Assembly: GCA_028713635.1 (NCBI GenBank)
Contig: JAQTNX010000004.1
Span: 1 to 45,311 of the forward strand
Direction of reading: 5' to 3'
From: Candidatus Bipolaricaulis sp.
Lineage (GTDB): Bacteria > Bipolaricaulota > Bipolaricaulia > UBA7950 > UBA9294
Length of the DNA: 45,311 nucleotides
Part shown: piece by piece, positions 17,718-27,344 of the stretch
How positions within the stretch are numbered: the stretch's first letter is position 1
Layout: every line of letters starts with the position of its first letter
Translations under genes and position numbers: made by a program
The notes under the pieces: generated by a model
Told to the model about the DNA's origin: nothing
The model's database searches: none
What the model saw: the letters and a program-made list of their open reading frames with translations, nothing else

Positions 17718-18824
17718 ATGCACGACCCGCGCGTAGAGAAGCTGGCCCAGGTTCTGCTCCATCACTCTGTTTCCGTCCGGCCGGAGGACAAGGTCGTCAT
17801 CGACGGCTCGGTGCTCGCAGAGCCGCTCATCGAGGCTGTGTACGTCGAGGCGCTCAAGGCAGGCGCGTACCCGACCACGCGCGTTGGGTTGCCGAACCTG
17901 ACGGAGCTCTACTTCCACCTCGCGTCGGACGAGCAGCTGGCGTTCGTGCCGCCGGCCGCCCGGACGATCCAGGAGACGTACGACGTCTTCGTGAGCATCA
18001 AGGCGGAGTCGAACACCAAGGCGCTGTCGAGCGTTCCGGCAACCAAGCTGGCGTTCGAAGCGGACGCGAAGAAAGCGTTGAACGACATCTTCCTGCGGCG
18101 AATGAAGGACGGGGAGATCCGTTGGACGAACGCTGTCTTCCCCACTCCGGCCCAAGCCCAGGAAGCCGAGATGGGGTTCCTCGACTACCAGGACTTCATC
18201 TTCGGCGCCAGCGTGCCCGACCTAGACGATCCGATCGGCTACTGGCAGCGATTCTCGGCGTGGCAGCAGAAGCTCGTCGACTGGTTCCGCGGCAAGAAGT
18301 CGATTCGCGTCCAGGCTCCCGACACCGACGTCCGAATGAGCATCGCCGGGCGTACGTTCGTGAACGGCGACGGGCGCGTCAACATGCCCGACGGCGAGAT
18401 CTTCACCGGCCCCGTCGAGGACTCGGTCGAGGGCCACGTGCGGTTCTCGATCCCCGTCGTGCACTACGGGCGCCGGCTCGAGGGCGCGCACCTCTGGTTC
18501 GAGAAGGGCAAGGTCGTCCGAGCGACGGCCGATCGGGGAGAGGACGTCCTCCAGGCTCTCGATATCGATGCAGGGGCCCGCTACATCGGCGAGTTCGCGA
18601 TCGGCACGAATGCCGGCGTCGACCGACCGACGGGCGACATCATGATCGACGAGAAGATCGGTGGCAGCTTCCACATGGCGGTTGGGTCGGGGTATCCCGA
18701 GACGGGGAGCCTGAACCAGTCAGCCATCCATGGCGACCTCGTGTGCGACCTGAAGAACGGCGGTCGGATCTGGGTCGACGACGAGCTCGTCTACGAGAAC
18801 GGCGAGTTCCTGATCGTCGTCTAG
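17718..18824 (+). CDS. M29 family (thermophilic) aminopeptidase
   Basis: MHDPRVEKLAQVLLHHSVSVRPEDKVVIDGS; IGEFAIGTNAGVDRPTGDIMIDEKIGGSFHMAVGSGYPETG; IHGDLVCDLKNGG. Confidence 0.93.
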   Translation: MHDPRVEKLAQVLLHHSVSVRPEDKVVIDGSVLAEPLIEAVYVEALKAGAYPTTRVGLPNLTELYFHLASDEQLAFVPPAARTIQETYDVFVSIKAESNTKALSSVPATKLAFEADAKKALNDIFLRRMKDGEIRWTNAVFPTPAQAQEAEMGFLDYQDFIFGASVPDLDDPIGYWQRFSAWQQKLVDWFRGKKSIRVQAPDTDVRMSIAGRTFVNGDGRVNMPDGEIFTGPVEDSVEGHVRFSIPVVHYGRRLEGAHLWFEKGKVVRATADRGEDVLQALDIDAGARYIGEFAIGTNAGVDRPTGDIMIDEKIGGSFHMAVGSGYPETGSLNQSAIHGDLVCDLKNGGRIWVDDELVYENGEFLIVV

Positions 18825-18875
18825 CCCCAGGGGACGGCGACGCGTGCCAGGGTGCCGGGCAAGGCGTGGCCTGGC

Positions 18876-19415
18876 CTAGGCCATCCGCAGTTCGCCTGGG
18901 AGCAGGCTGTACAAGACGACGTCGGACGGGCCGCTCGGGAGGATGAGTTCCTGGCGCATGGTGCCCTCACGCACGGCGCCGAGCTTCGCGACGACCCGGT
19001 GGCTGGCCGCGTTCGCTGTGGGAACGCCGATTGAGATTCGCACGAGGCCGAGGTCGGTGAACGCGGCTTCGGCGACGAGACGGGCGGCGGTCGTCGCGAC
19101 GCTCTTCCTCGTCTCGGAGGTTCGCACCCAGTACCCGAGCATCGCGTGGCGGTGCTCGTTCGAGTAGCCGCTGACACCGCAGGCTCCGAGGAACCGCGAC
19201 GCCGCGGCATCCTCGACGGCGTAGTAGAAAGCATGCCGTTTCTCGCGCGCTCGAATCCACCACGTTACGTACTCCGTGGCTTCGTCGAGCGTGAAGTCGG
19301 GGTGGCACCACGTCTCGAACGGCGCGACCTCGGCGACCGACTCGGAGACCGCCTCGTGCAGCGGTTGGGCATCGGACTCTCGAAAGGCGCGAACGCGAAT
19401 GGGGCCGCTCGTCAT
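18876..19415 (-). CDS. GNAT family N-acetyltransferase (RimJ/RimL-like)
   Basis: MTSGPIRVRAFRESDAQPLHEAVSESVAEVAPFETWCH...GYWVRTSETRKSVATTAARLVAEAAFTDLGLVRISIGVPTANAASHRVVAKLGAVREG. Confidence 0.9.
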   Translation of the reverse strand: MTSGPIRVRAFRESDAQPLHEAVSESVAEVAPFETWCHPDFTLDEATEYVTWWIRAREKRHAFYYAVEDAAASRFLGACGVSGYSNEHRHAMLGYWVRTSETRKSVATTAARLVAEAAFTDLGLVRISIGVPTANAASHRVVAKLGAVREGTMRQELILPSGPSDVVLYSLLPGELRMA

Positions 19416-19564
19416 CTCGTCTCTCACGGGTACCTCCTTCGCTGGGGGCAGTGTACGCCGGATGGCCTCCGCGGGGAACTTCGTGGGGAATCGACCGGAT
19501 GCGGCGCGGAAGTGGGAGGATGGCGCCGGCCGCTGTGGACGCCGTTTGCCGCGGGCGCGCTTGC

Positions 19565-20461
19565 TTAGGACAGGAGCCAGAGGAGCAGCGTGGTGGTGGC
19601 GACACCCGCTATCGTGGTCAGGAGAATGACCGACGCCGCCAGCTCGGCGCGGCGCTCGTACTGAAGCGACAGGACAAGGGCGTTGACGGCCGTCGGCGTG
19701 CTCGCTTCGAGAATCAGGACCGCACGGAGCAGACCCTCGAACCCGAAGGCGGCGGTCAATCCCCAGGCAAGAAGGGGCGGAACGACGAGCTTTGCCATCG
19801 AGATCGGCGCGGCTTGTCGGATCAGGGAGCCGACCTTCGCTCCCGCGAGCGCCATGCCGAGGAGCAGAAGCTGGATCGGGATGGCCGCGGAGGCAACGAG
19901 TTCGATCGGGCGCGCGATGGCCAACGGAAGGTCGAGCGACAGCGCTCGAAGAGCGAGAGCTAGAGCCAACGCGTACAGCCATGGCACGGTGAGGACCTTC
20001 CAGACCACCGTGCGAACGCTCATTCCCCTTCGCCAGCTCGCCACGCTCACGCCAAAGAGGATCTGGTACACCTGGTGGACGACCATGTAGACCACGCCAA
20101 GGGTGAATCCGGCGTCGCCAAACGCGAAGAGCAAGACAGGCAACCCGTAGTTGCCGCAGTTGGAGAACGTGAACGAGAGGAGCGCCGACGCCTTGGTATC
20201 GGCGTCCCAACGGGTCCAGCGGACGCCGACGAACCCGAGGAGGAGGAGTGCCCCGTGGGCCGCGAAGACGAAGAGCGCCACGCGAGCCAGCGTGATGCCG
20301 GAGATCGAGGACGTCAGCATCGACTGGAAGATCAGCGCGGGACTCAAAACGTAGAACGACAACCGCGTGAACGGGGTCAGGTCGAACTTCACAAACCGTG
20401 CGAACACGTACCCCGCTCCGGCAATGAGCACGACGGGGACGATGACGTTGACGAGGAACAT
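19565..20461 (-). CDS. AEC (auxin efflux carrier) family transporter
   Basis: About 10 hydrophobic segments; NCGNYGLPVLLFAFGDAGFTLGVVYM and EASTPTAVNALVLSLQYERRAELAASVILLTT motifs. Confidence 0.9.
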   Translation of the reverse strand: MFLVNVIVPVVLIAGAGYVFARFVKFDLTPFTRLSFYVLSPALIFQSMLTSSISGITLARVALFVFAAHGALLLLGFVGVRWTRWDADTKASALLSFTFSNCGNYGLPVLLFAFGDAGFTLGVVYMVVHQVYQILFGVSVASWRRGMSVRTVVWKVLTVPWLYALALALALRALSLDLPLAIARPIELVASAAIPIQLLLLGMALAGAKVGSLIRQAAPISMAKLVVPPLLAWGLTAAFGFEGLLRAVLILEASTPTAVNALVLSLQYERRAELAASVILLTTIAGVATTTLLLWLLS

Positions 20462-20517
20462 CTCCCACTCCTCGCCGCTAGGCTACAGGAGAGCGTGGGC
20501 ACGCGCAACGCGCCGGG

Positions 20518-20549
20518 GGCTCGCTCGGCGCTGCACGCCTGAGCGAGCC
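20518..20549. repeat. inverted repeat between divergent genes
   Basis: GGCTCGCTC/GAGCGAGCC 9-bp stem with 14-nt loop. Confidence 0.4.
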
Positions 20550-20617
20550 ATCTGGCCTGTGCGGCGGCGCCAGCCTATCATCGTCGGCGTGACGCGCGGT
20601 GTGGAAGGAGGGTGGCG

Positions 20618-21340
20618 ATGGCCGAGACGTACTCGAAGATGGCGCAATACTACGACAAGATCTACGCGGAGAAGGACTACGCGGCCGAGGTCGAGCGCCT
20701 GGTCGCGATTCTGGGCGATGGGCGAGGCAGACGGCGCAGTCTGCTCGACGTCGCGTGCGGCACCGGACGCCACCTCGAGTCCCTTCGAGACAGCTTTGAC
20801 GTCGAAGGCCTCGACATCTGCGCCGAGGCGCTCGACGATGCACGGAAGCGGAATCCCGGCGTTGTCTTCCACGTCGCCGACATGACGAACTTCGATCTCG
20901 GGCGGACGTTCGACGTCGTGACGTGCCTGTTCAGCTCGATCGGCTATGTCAAGACGCTCGACCGACTCCGGGCCGCGGTGCGCTCGATGGCCGCGCACCT
21001 GAATCCCGAAGGCGTGCTCGTCGTCGAGCCGTGGTTCACACCCGGCGAGTGGCGGCCGAACACCGTGCACGCCGTCTACATCGACGAGCCGGAGCTCAAG
21101 ATCGCGCGGGTCAACACGAGTCTCGTTGAGGGGCGCCTGTCGATCCTCGAGATGCACTACCTTGTCGGTACCCCCGAGGGAACGGAGCACCTTGTTGAGC
21201 GTCACGAGCTCGGCCTGTTCGAGGTCGACGAGATGATCTCAGCCGTGGAAGGCGAGGGCCTGGTCGTTACGTACGATCGTGAAGGGCTGAGCGGGCGGGG
21301 GTTGTACCTTGGCCGTAAGGCGGGCCGGCGCGGGCGCTGA
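20618..21340 (+). CDS. class I SAM-dependent methyltransferase
   Basis: LLDVACGTGRHLESLRDSFDVEGLDICAEALDDARKRNP; YDKIYAEKDY. Confidence 0.92.
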   Translation: MAETYSKMAQYYDKIYAEKDYAAEVERLVAILGDGRGRRRSLLDVACGTGRHLESLRDSFDVEGLDICAEALDDARKRNPGVVFHVADMTNFDLGRTFDVVTCLFSSIGYVKTLDRLRAAVRSMAAHLNPEGVLVVEPWFTPGEWRPNTVHAVYIDEPELKIARVNTSLVEGRLSILEMHYLVGTPEGTEHLVERHELGLFEVDEMISAVEGEGLVVTYDREGLSGRGLYLGRKAGRRGR

Positions 21341-21352
21341 CGAAGAGAGATC

Positions 21353-22186
21353 ATGGACGATCGCGATGTCGGGCGACTGTGGAACGAGAACGCCGAGGCG
21401 TGGACGCGGCTTGCCCGCTCCGGCTACGACGTCTACCGCGACCGCCTCAACACTCCGGCGTTTCTCGCCATGCTGCCCGACGTGGGCGGTCTCCGAGGAC
21501 TCGACGTCGGGTGCGGCGAGGGGCACAACACGCGTCTGATCGCCGAGCGCGGCGCTCGCCTCGCGGCCGTCGACATCGCCGAGGTCTTCATCCGGCACGC
21601 ACGAGAGGAAGAGGCGCGCGCCCCGCTCGGCATCGACTATCGCGTCGCAAGCGCCCTCGATCTGCCGTTCCCGGATGGGAGCTTCGACTTCGTGACCGCG
21701 GTGATGTGCCTGATGGACATGCCGAACGTCGAGCGCGCCGTCGCCGAGGCGTACCGCGTCCTCAGGCCGGGCGGGTTCTTCCAGTTCTCGATCATGCATC
21801 CGTGCTACGACACGCCGCACCGGAAGAACCTCCGCAACCCGAAGGGGCACACGTACGCCTACGAAGTCGGGGGCTACTTCGAGACGCTCGACGGCAAGGT
21901 CGAGGAGTGGACCTTCAGCGCCGCTCCCGAGGACGTGCGGAAGAGCGTCGCGAAGTTCAGGGTTCCGCGGTTCACGCGAACCCTCGGCCGGTGGCTCAAT
22001 CTGCTCGTCGAGACGGGGTTCCGGATCGAGCGCGTCGAAGAGCCCTACCCGTCCGACGCCGTGGTCGAGCAGTGCCCCCAGGTGCAGGACGCGCAAGTCG
22101 TCCCGTACTTCCTCCACGTGCGGGTTCACAAACCGACCTCCGTCCGCGACAATAGCGCTGGAGGTACGCCAGAATGCCGAGGCTGA
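21353..22186 (+). CDS. class I SAM-dependent methyltransferase
   Basis: GLDVGCGEGHNTRLIAERGARLAAVDIAEVFIRHA; VASALDLPFPDGSFDFVTAVMCLMDM. Confidence 0.92.
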   Translation: MDDRDVGRLWNENAEAWTRLARSGYDVYRDRLNTPAFLAMLPDVGGLRGLDVGCGEGHNTRLIAERGARLAAVDIAEVFIRHAREEEARAPLGIDYRVASALDLPFPDGSFDFVTAVMCLMDMPNVERAVAEAYRVLRPGGFFQFSIMHPCYDTPHRKNLRNPKGHTYAYEVGGYFETLDGKVEEWTFSAAPEDVRKSVAKFRVPRFTRTLGRWLNLLVETGFRIERVEEPYPSDAVVEQCPQVQDAQVVPYFLHVRVHKPTSVRDNSAGGTPECRG

Positions 22187-22650
22187 AGAAGTCTGAGACA
22201 ATCGCCGCCTGCGGGTTGGATTGCGGGTCGTGCTCGATCCGCAGGTTCCCGTCCGACAAGGCCGCGGCCGCGGAAGTGATCGGCTGGTTCAAGCAGGAGG
22301 GTTGGCTCAAGGAGAACGAGGGCGTCGCCGAAGCGATCGAGCGCAAGCTTGTTTGCTGCGGCTGTCACGGCGATCGCAACGCCCACTGGTCGGCCGACTG
22401 CTGGATCCTCCGCTGCTGCGTCGACGCGAAGGGGCTGAAGAACTGCTCCGAGTGCACCACCTTCCCCTGCGCGCGGCTCGTGGAGTGGTCGAAGACCGAC
22501 GAATCGTACGGCAAGGCATTCGACCGGCTGCGGTCGATGCACGCGGGGTTGACCCGCCACACCATTCCGCGCCGCGAGCGCAAGTCGAAGAGAGTCAGCG
22601 ACCTAGGCTCGGAGCGAGACGACGCACCGCAGGACGACGCCGCCATGTGA
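22174..22650 (+). CDS. DUF3795 family Cys-rich protein
   Basis: IAACGLDCGSCSIRR, CCGCHGDRNAHWSADCWILRCCVDAKGLKNCSECTTFPC. Confidence 0.85.
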   Translation: MPRLKKSETIAACGLDCGSCSIRRFPSDKAAAAEVIGWFKQEGWLKENEGVAEAIERKLVCCGCHGDRNAHWSADCWILRCCVDAKGLKNCSECTTFPCARLVEWSKTDESYGKAFDRLRSMHAGLTRHTIPRRERKSKRVSDLGSERDDAPQDDAAM

Positions 22651-22917
22651 CCGGCGGGAGAGCCGGAGAAGCGTGACGTGGCCTGCGCGCCGATGCGCAG
22701 GCCGTTCCTTTCGCCTCGCGGCCGCGGCGAGAATGGGGACAGCGGAGAGAGCCGCCCCCGCGGCGGACCGAATCGTCGAGCGGCCGGAAAGCTGTATCCT
22801 GCTCATGGGCTCGCTCGACAGCAGCGCGGGCGACAGGAGCCCGCAGAGCGAGCACGGATCGCGGCGCAGGGCACGGCGTGACCCAAGGGCGGCTCCGTGG
22901 CCTGAGAGGAGGTCCTC

Positions 22918-23319
22918 ATGACGAAGGCAAACCTCGAGTGGCGCGGCGACTTCGATAACCACGAACTCAACCGACTCCACGCCGAGGCGTTCGGTCATCC
23001 GGTGCTCGACGCGGAAGATTGGGCCGGACGTGTTCGGTCTCACAGCCTCGGCTGGGTGACGGCGCGGGAGGGTCAGGACCTCGTCGGCTTTGTCAACGTT
23101 GCGTGGGACGGCAGTGTGCACGCCTTCCTGCTCGATACGATGGTGACGGAGGGGAAGAGGCGGCAGGGCCTGGGCACACGCCTCGTCAAGGAGGCAACCA
23201 AGCACGCGCGTGCCGCCGGCTGCGAGTGGCTGCACGTCGACTTCGAGGACAAGCTCCACTCGTTCTACTACAGCGCGTGCGGGTTCCAGTCCACGCCGGG
23301 AGGGCTCATCAAGCTCTAG
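22918..23319 (+). CDS. GNAT family N-acetyltransferase
   Basis: LDTMVTEGKRRQGLGTRLVKEATKHARAAGCEWLHVDFEDKLHSFYYSACGF. Confidence 0.88.
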   Translation: MTKANLEWRGDFDNHELNRLHAEAFGHPVLDAEDWAGRVRSHSLGWVTAREGQDLVGFVNVAWDGSVHAFLLDTMVTEGKRRQGLGTRLVKEATKHARAAGCEWLHVDFEDKLHSFYYSACGFQSTPGGLIKL

Positions 23320-23353
23320 GACGGCGGCGGCGAAGAGGTGCGCGGTCCGTGGC

Positions 23354-23436
23354 TGTCGGTCGATCTGCGTCGACCGACAGCTCGGGAGTTGCCAAGCAGT
23401 TGCCCGCCGAAGGCGACCACTGAAGGTGGCAACTCC
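23354..23436. repeat. two adjacent inverted repeats, REP-like
   Basis: TGTCGGTCGA/TCGACCGACA (23354-23363/23370-23379) and long imperfect hairpin GGAGTTGCCA/TGGCAACTCC (23385-23394/23427-23436) with internal CAGT/ACTG and CGCC-GAA-GGCG pairing. Confidence 0.55.
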
Positions 23437-23484
23437 TGGTCCGTGGACGGAGTGTGCGGTGCGCAACGTGGGCCGGAGGGTCGC

Positions 23485-24003
23485 ATGATCACCGTACGAG
23501 TCGAGCAGCCGGCGGACATCGCCGCCATACGTCAGGCGAACGATCGCGCGTTCGGCCGCGCGGCCGAGGGGGCGGTCGTCGACCGGCTCCGCGTTGCCTG
23601 CCCTGACGTGCTGTCCCTCGTTGCGGAGGAGGGCGGGCGAGTCCTCGGGCACGCTCTCCTCAGCCCGGTGCTGATCACGCGCGATGGGGTCAGCGTTCTC
23701 GACGGGATGGGCCTCGGGCCGCTCGCCGTCGTGCCGGAGCGGCAGCGGCAGGGGATCGGCTCGATGCTCGTTCGGGCCAGTATCCGTGCGATGCGCGCGC
23801 GGAGTTGCCCGTTTGTCATCGTGCTCGGGCACCCGGAGTACTACCCGCGGTTCGGCTTCGAACGCGCCTCGGGACGTGGCCTGGCGCCGCAGTGGGAGGG
23901 CATTCCTGACGAGGCCTTCATGGTCCTCGTCCTCGACGAACGCGCCATGGAGGGCGCCTCCGGCGTCGCCGGCTACCGCAGCGAGTTCGATCAGGCTGTC
24001 TAG
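23485..24003 (+). CDS. GNAT family N-acetyltransferase (YhbS-like)
   Basis: GMGLGPLAVVPERQRQGIGSMLVRASIRAMRARSCPFVIVLGHPEYYPRFGFERASGRGL. Confidence 0.9.
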   Translation: MITVRVEQPADIAAIRQANDRAFGRAAEGAVVDRLRVACPDVLSLVAEEGGRVLGHALLSPVLITRDGVSVLDGMGLGPLAVVPERQRQGIGSMLVRASIRAMRARSCPFVIVLGHPEYYPRFGFERASGRGLAPQWEGIPDEAFMVLVLDERAMEGASGVAGYRSEFDQAV

Positions 24004-24127
24004 CGGTGGGAGCCGGCACTCCCGTCGGAATCTACAATGACAAGTCCCCTCGCGCGGTGACGTCGGAGAGACGCGCTCGCGTAAGACTGCGGAGCGGTTT
24101 GGGGTGACACGGAGCGGAGGGACGTTG

Positions 24128-25468
24128 ATGACATCGATGCGGAGGCGCGGCCCGACGGGATTCACCGGGTTCACGATCGTGTGGGCAGGTCAGTTCTTCT
24201 CGTTGCTCGGCACGGGGATGACCCAGTTCGCGATCACGGTGTGGGCCTACGAACTAACGGGCACGGCGACGGCGCTCGCCTTCGTGGGTTTCTTCGGGTT
24301 TGCCCCGATCGTTCTGTTCAGCCCGCTCGCCGGAGCCATCGTCGACCGCGTGTCCCGCAAGGTGGTGATGGCGGCGAGCGACATCGCCGCCGGCCTATCA
24401 ACGGCGACGCTGCTCATTCTCCACGTCACGGGCCACCTCCAGCTCTGGCACCTGTTCGCCACAGGGTTTCTCGCCGGCGCGTTTGGATCGTTCCAGTTCC
24501 CGGCGTACTCGGCGGCGATCTCGACCATGATGGACAAGAAGCACTACGCGCGGGCGAGCGGGATGCTCGGCCTCGCCGAGTCGGCGTCGGGGATCATCGC
24601 GCCGATGCTTGCTGGCGGCCTCCTGCTTCTGATTGGGCTTCGCGGGATCTTCCTACTCGACCTCGCGGCCCTTGCGATTGCCATCGGTGCACTCCTGATC
24701 GTCTACATCCCCGAGCCGGAGCGCAGTCGGCAGACGGAGGCGAAGTCGAGCTTGTGGCAGGACTGCCTCTTCGGGTTCCGGTACATCTTTGCGAGCCCTA
24801 GCCTTCTCGGACTTCAGCTCGTGTTCCTGGCCATCAACTTCGTCTCGTCGTTCGGGTTTATCGTGCTGGCTCCGATGGTTCTCGCACGGACGGGCACCGA
24901 CATGCTGGCTCTTGGCGCGGTCCAGATGGCGCTCGGCGTCGGTGGCGTCGCGGGTGGCGCGCTGATGGCGGCCTGGGGAGGGTTCAAGCGGCGAGTTCAC
25001 GGCGTGTTGCTGGGGATGGCGTTCGGCGGCCTGTTCGGGCTCGCCGTTCTCGGGGTAGGCCGCGGGCTCGTCGTGTGGTGGATCGGCGCGTTTGCCGTGT
25101 CCTTTGCGATTCCCATTCTCACCGGGTCGAACCAGGCGATCTGGCAGACGAAGATCCTGCCGGCGCTCCAAGGACGCGTGTTCGCGACTCGGCGGATGAT
25201 CGCTCAGATTTCGGGTCCGATCGCGATGCTCATCGCGGGCCCTCTCGCCGACCGCGTGTTCGAGCCGTTGATGCAGTCCGGGAGTCGGACAGCGAACGCC
25301 TTCTCTCACCTCGTCGGAAGCGGCCCCGGAGCGGGAATGGGACTCATGTTCGTCTTCGCCGGACTCCTCTCCATGGCCGTCGGCCTCGGCAGCTACGCGT
25401 TCCCCGCGATTCGGAACGTCGACACGCTCATTCCGGACCACGACGCCGCGGCGGAAGCCGCCGAGTAG
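24128..25468 (+). CDS. MFS transporter (macrolide-efflux-like DHA3 type)
   Basis: FTGFTIVWAGQFFSLLGTGMTQFAITVWAYELTGTATALAFVGFFGFAPIVLFSPLAGAIVDRVSRK; 12 hydrophobic segments. Confidence 0.92.
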   Translation: MTSMRRRGPTGFTGFTIVWAGQFFSLLGTGMTQFAITVWAYELTGTATALAFVGFFGFAPIVLFSPLAGAIVDRVSRKVVMAASDIAAGLSTATLLILHVTGHLQLWHLFATGFLAGAFGSFQFPAYSAAISTMMDKKHYARASGMLGLAESASGIIAPMLAGGLLLLIGLRGIFLLDLAALAIAIGALLIVYIPEPERSRQTEAKSSLWQDCLFGFRYIFASPSLLGLQLVFLAINFVSSFGFIVLAPMVLARTGTDMLALGAVQMALGVGGVAGGALMAAWGGFKRRVHGVLLGMAFGGLFGLAVLGVGRGLVVWWIGAFAVSFAIPILTGSNQAIWQTKILPALQGRVFATRRMIAQISGPIAMLIAGPLADRVFEPLMQSGSRTANAFSHLVGSGPGAGMGLMFVFAGLLSMAVGLGSYAFPAIRNVDTLIPDHDAAAEAAE

Positions 25469-25524
25469 GTTGCAGTTCAGTGAGCAGGCTGAGTCCGGAC
25501 TCTCGGTCCTCGGTGCGTCGCGCT

Positions 25525-25827
25525 CTACTCGCCTGCGATCTTCTCGATCTGGAAGGTGACCGGGCGGAGTCCGTCGGTGCAGCACGGGAACGCCACGCCT
25601 GCCGAGAGCTCTGCGCCGGCGCACGCGAGGGCGAGGTTCGGGTAGATCGCGACCCACGCCCAGTCGCAGAAGCCCTGCGGCTTCTCGGGGAACGGGCCCT
25701 TGACGTCGAACGTCATGCCCTCGCGGAACACGCTGCACGGCCGAGCGACACTCAGGCAGTCGGCCAGGTGGGTCTCCACCAGGTCGATGTTCAGGGCTCG
25801 TTTGATGACCGTGATGCGCGCGTTCAT
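25525..25827 (-). CDS. TIGR04076 family protein
   Basis: MNARITVIKRALNIDLVETHLADCLSVARPCSVFREGMTFDVKGPFPEKPQGFCDWAWVAIYPNLALACAGAELSAG..FPCCTDGLRPVTFQIEKI. Confidence 0.75.
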   Translation of the reverse strand: MNARITVIKRALNIDLVETHLADCLSVARPCSVFREGMTFDVKGPFPEKPQGFCDWAWVAIYPNLALACAGAELSAGVAFPCCTDGLRPVTFQIEKIAGE

Positions 25828-26468
25828 GCAGCAACCTCCTCCCCTTGCGGTCGCTTGACTGCGATTGTCACCCCATCGCCGATCGGGAGGATGGTACTCT
25901 CCAGATCCGACTCCGCGGCCAGCAGCCGATTGAACGCGTCAATCGGCTCAATCAAGCGATGCCACTTCGCGTCGAGATTGATCACCGGGAAGAGCGTGTC
26001 TTCGACGACCAGAACACCGCCCGGCCGCAGAATGCGCGTGCAATGCGGCAAGAGCTCCGAGTAGAGCCGCTTGTCCACGTCGAGAAACACAAAGTCAACG
26101 CCAGGCTTGACCCTCGGCACCACTTCGCGAGCATCTCCGAGCAGAAGGGTAACCACATCAGAGACGCCCGCTCGGGCGAAGTTCTCCTGCGCCTGGGCCG
26201 CGACCGCCGAGTTGAACTCGATCGTTTCGATTCTCCCCTCATACTCCCGCACCCCGTTGGCCATTGAGACGGTCGAGTACCCGATGCTCGTCCCGATCTC
26301 GAGGACACGCGCCGGACGCAGCATGCGAAGAAGGGTGCGCAGGAAGCGAGCGACATCCTCGTCAACCACGGGGACGTACTCCTTGAGTTCCGTCTCAGCG
26401 ATATACCTGTCGCGTGTCGCCTGCGTTGCGTACAGGCTCTCTATGTACGTCCGGGACTGCGCCTTCAT
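25824..26468 (-). CDS. O-methyltransferase (catechol OMT-like, SAM-dependent)
   Basis: LRPARVLEIGTSIGYSTVSMANGV; GVDFVFLDVDKRLYSELLPHCTRILRPGGVLVVEDTLF; AAGGAGG ribosome-binding site before 26468. Confidence 0.92.
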   Translation of the reverse strand: MKAQSRTYIESLYATQATRDRYIAETELKEYVPVVDEDVARFLRTLLRMLRPARVLEIGTSIGYSTVSMANGVREYEGRIETIEFNSAVAAQAQENFARAGVSDVVTLLLGDAREVVPRVKPGVDFVFLDVDKRLYSELLPHCTRILRPGGVLVVEDTLFPVINLDAKWHRLIEPIDAFNRLLAAESDLESTILPIGDGVTIAVKRPQGEEVAA

Positions 26469-26511
26469 GAACCAGTCCTCCTTGGAGCTTTCGGGGGGTT
26501 GGGGGCGGGTG

Positions 26512-27033
26512 TCAATTCGTGACATCAAGAGGCAAGCTCTGACCCGGGTCTCCCATCCTGGCCTCGAGGTTCCGGGCGGAGTCCTCGGCGCGCTGGAGGT
26601 CCTCGGCGTTCGGCCGACCCCTGTTGAGGCCCCCGAAGAACCGCAGGAGCTTGTTCGTGTTCCAGCCCGGGCAGCCGAATTCGTCGACGATCGTGTAGCC
26701 CTTGGCCTGCAGCTTCTCCCGTAGTGCCGAGTGGTTCTTCAGGATGAAGCTCCGCGTCACGCCGAACGCCGGGGCGCCGCAGGTCGAGAAGATGAACGCC
26801 TTCTTGGCGGAGACGGTGGGCAGCCTGTCCGCTAGCGCGAGGAGCGGAGCGTAGTGCCTGCCGCTGTCGATCCCCGAGCCGAAGCCGACCAAGTCGCATG
26901 CCGCAAGCTCCGCCGGGTTCACTTCCTGTGGCGTCACGATGGGTGCGCCGAGGATCTGTGCGAAGGCCCTTGCGACGGCCTCGGTGTTCTTGTGATGGTA
27001 GGAGTACAGCACCAGGAGAGTCTTCATTGGCAT
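26512..27033 (-). CDS. flavodoxin family protein
   Basis: MKTLLVLYSYHHKNTEAVARAFAQILGAPIV; DLVGFGSGIDSGRHYAPLLAL; AFIFSTCGAP; FGCPGWNT. Confidence 0.9.
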   Translation of the reverse strand: MPMKTLLVLYSYHHKNTEAVARAFAQILGAPIVTPQEVNPAELAACDLVGFGSGIDSGRHYAPLLALADRLPTVSAKKAFIFSTCGAPAFGVTRSFILKNHSALREKLQAKGYTIVDEFGCPGWNTNKLLRFFGGLNRGRPNAEDLQRAEDSARNLEARMGDPGQSLPLDVTN

Positions 27034-27344
27034 GCGGCTCTCCTCCCTCGGTCAGCCCGATCTCTCCCGCCATTCTGCTCGGCCAACCTTTGGCGAGCAA
27101 GCTGCTCGACGGCAGGAGCCGGCGCTCTGCGAGTACGGACTTCGCGCGACACGCCGGAGTGTGGGAGTGCAGGACACGATCCAACGCTCTCGACCGGTTG
27201 GAGCGCCCGCATCACCCATGCCAAGCCATGCACCGGACTCCGCCGCCTGCTGCCCCGTACAAGGCCGCCCGCGCGGCACGGTTCTCATCACGGCGCGAGG
27301 GGACCTGGGCATCCCGCTCCCCGCTGCGTCTCGTCTGAGAGGGA

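Noticed and set aside
18855-18885. TGGCCTAGGCCA palindrome between convergent genes as a terminator
   Set aside because: Short stem with no loop room and no T tract
18876-20468. 530-aa ORF as one large protein
   Set aside because: Only the last about 180 aa match a GNAT; the upstream part is a shadow frame of the AEC transporter gene
22603-24174. 523-aa minus-strand ORF over two GNAT genes
   Set aside because: Shadow ORF; both GNATs on + have canonical motifs and RBSs
24653-25834. 393-aa minus-strand ORF within MFS and the TIGR04076 gene
   Set aside because: Shadow ORF, low-complexity composition
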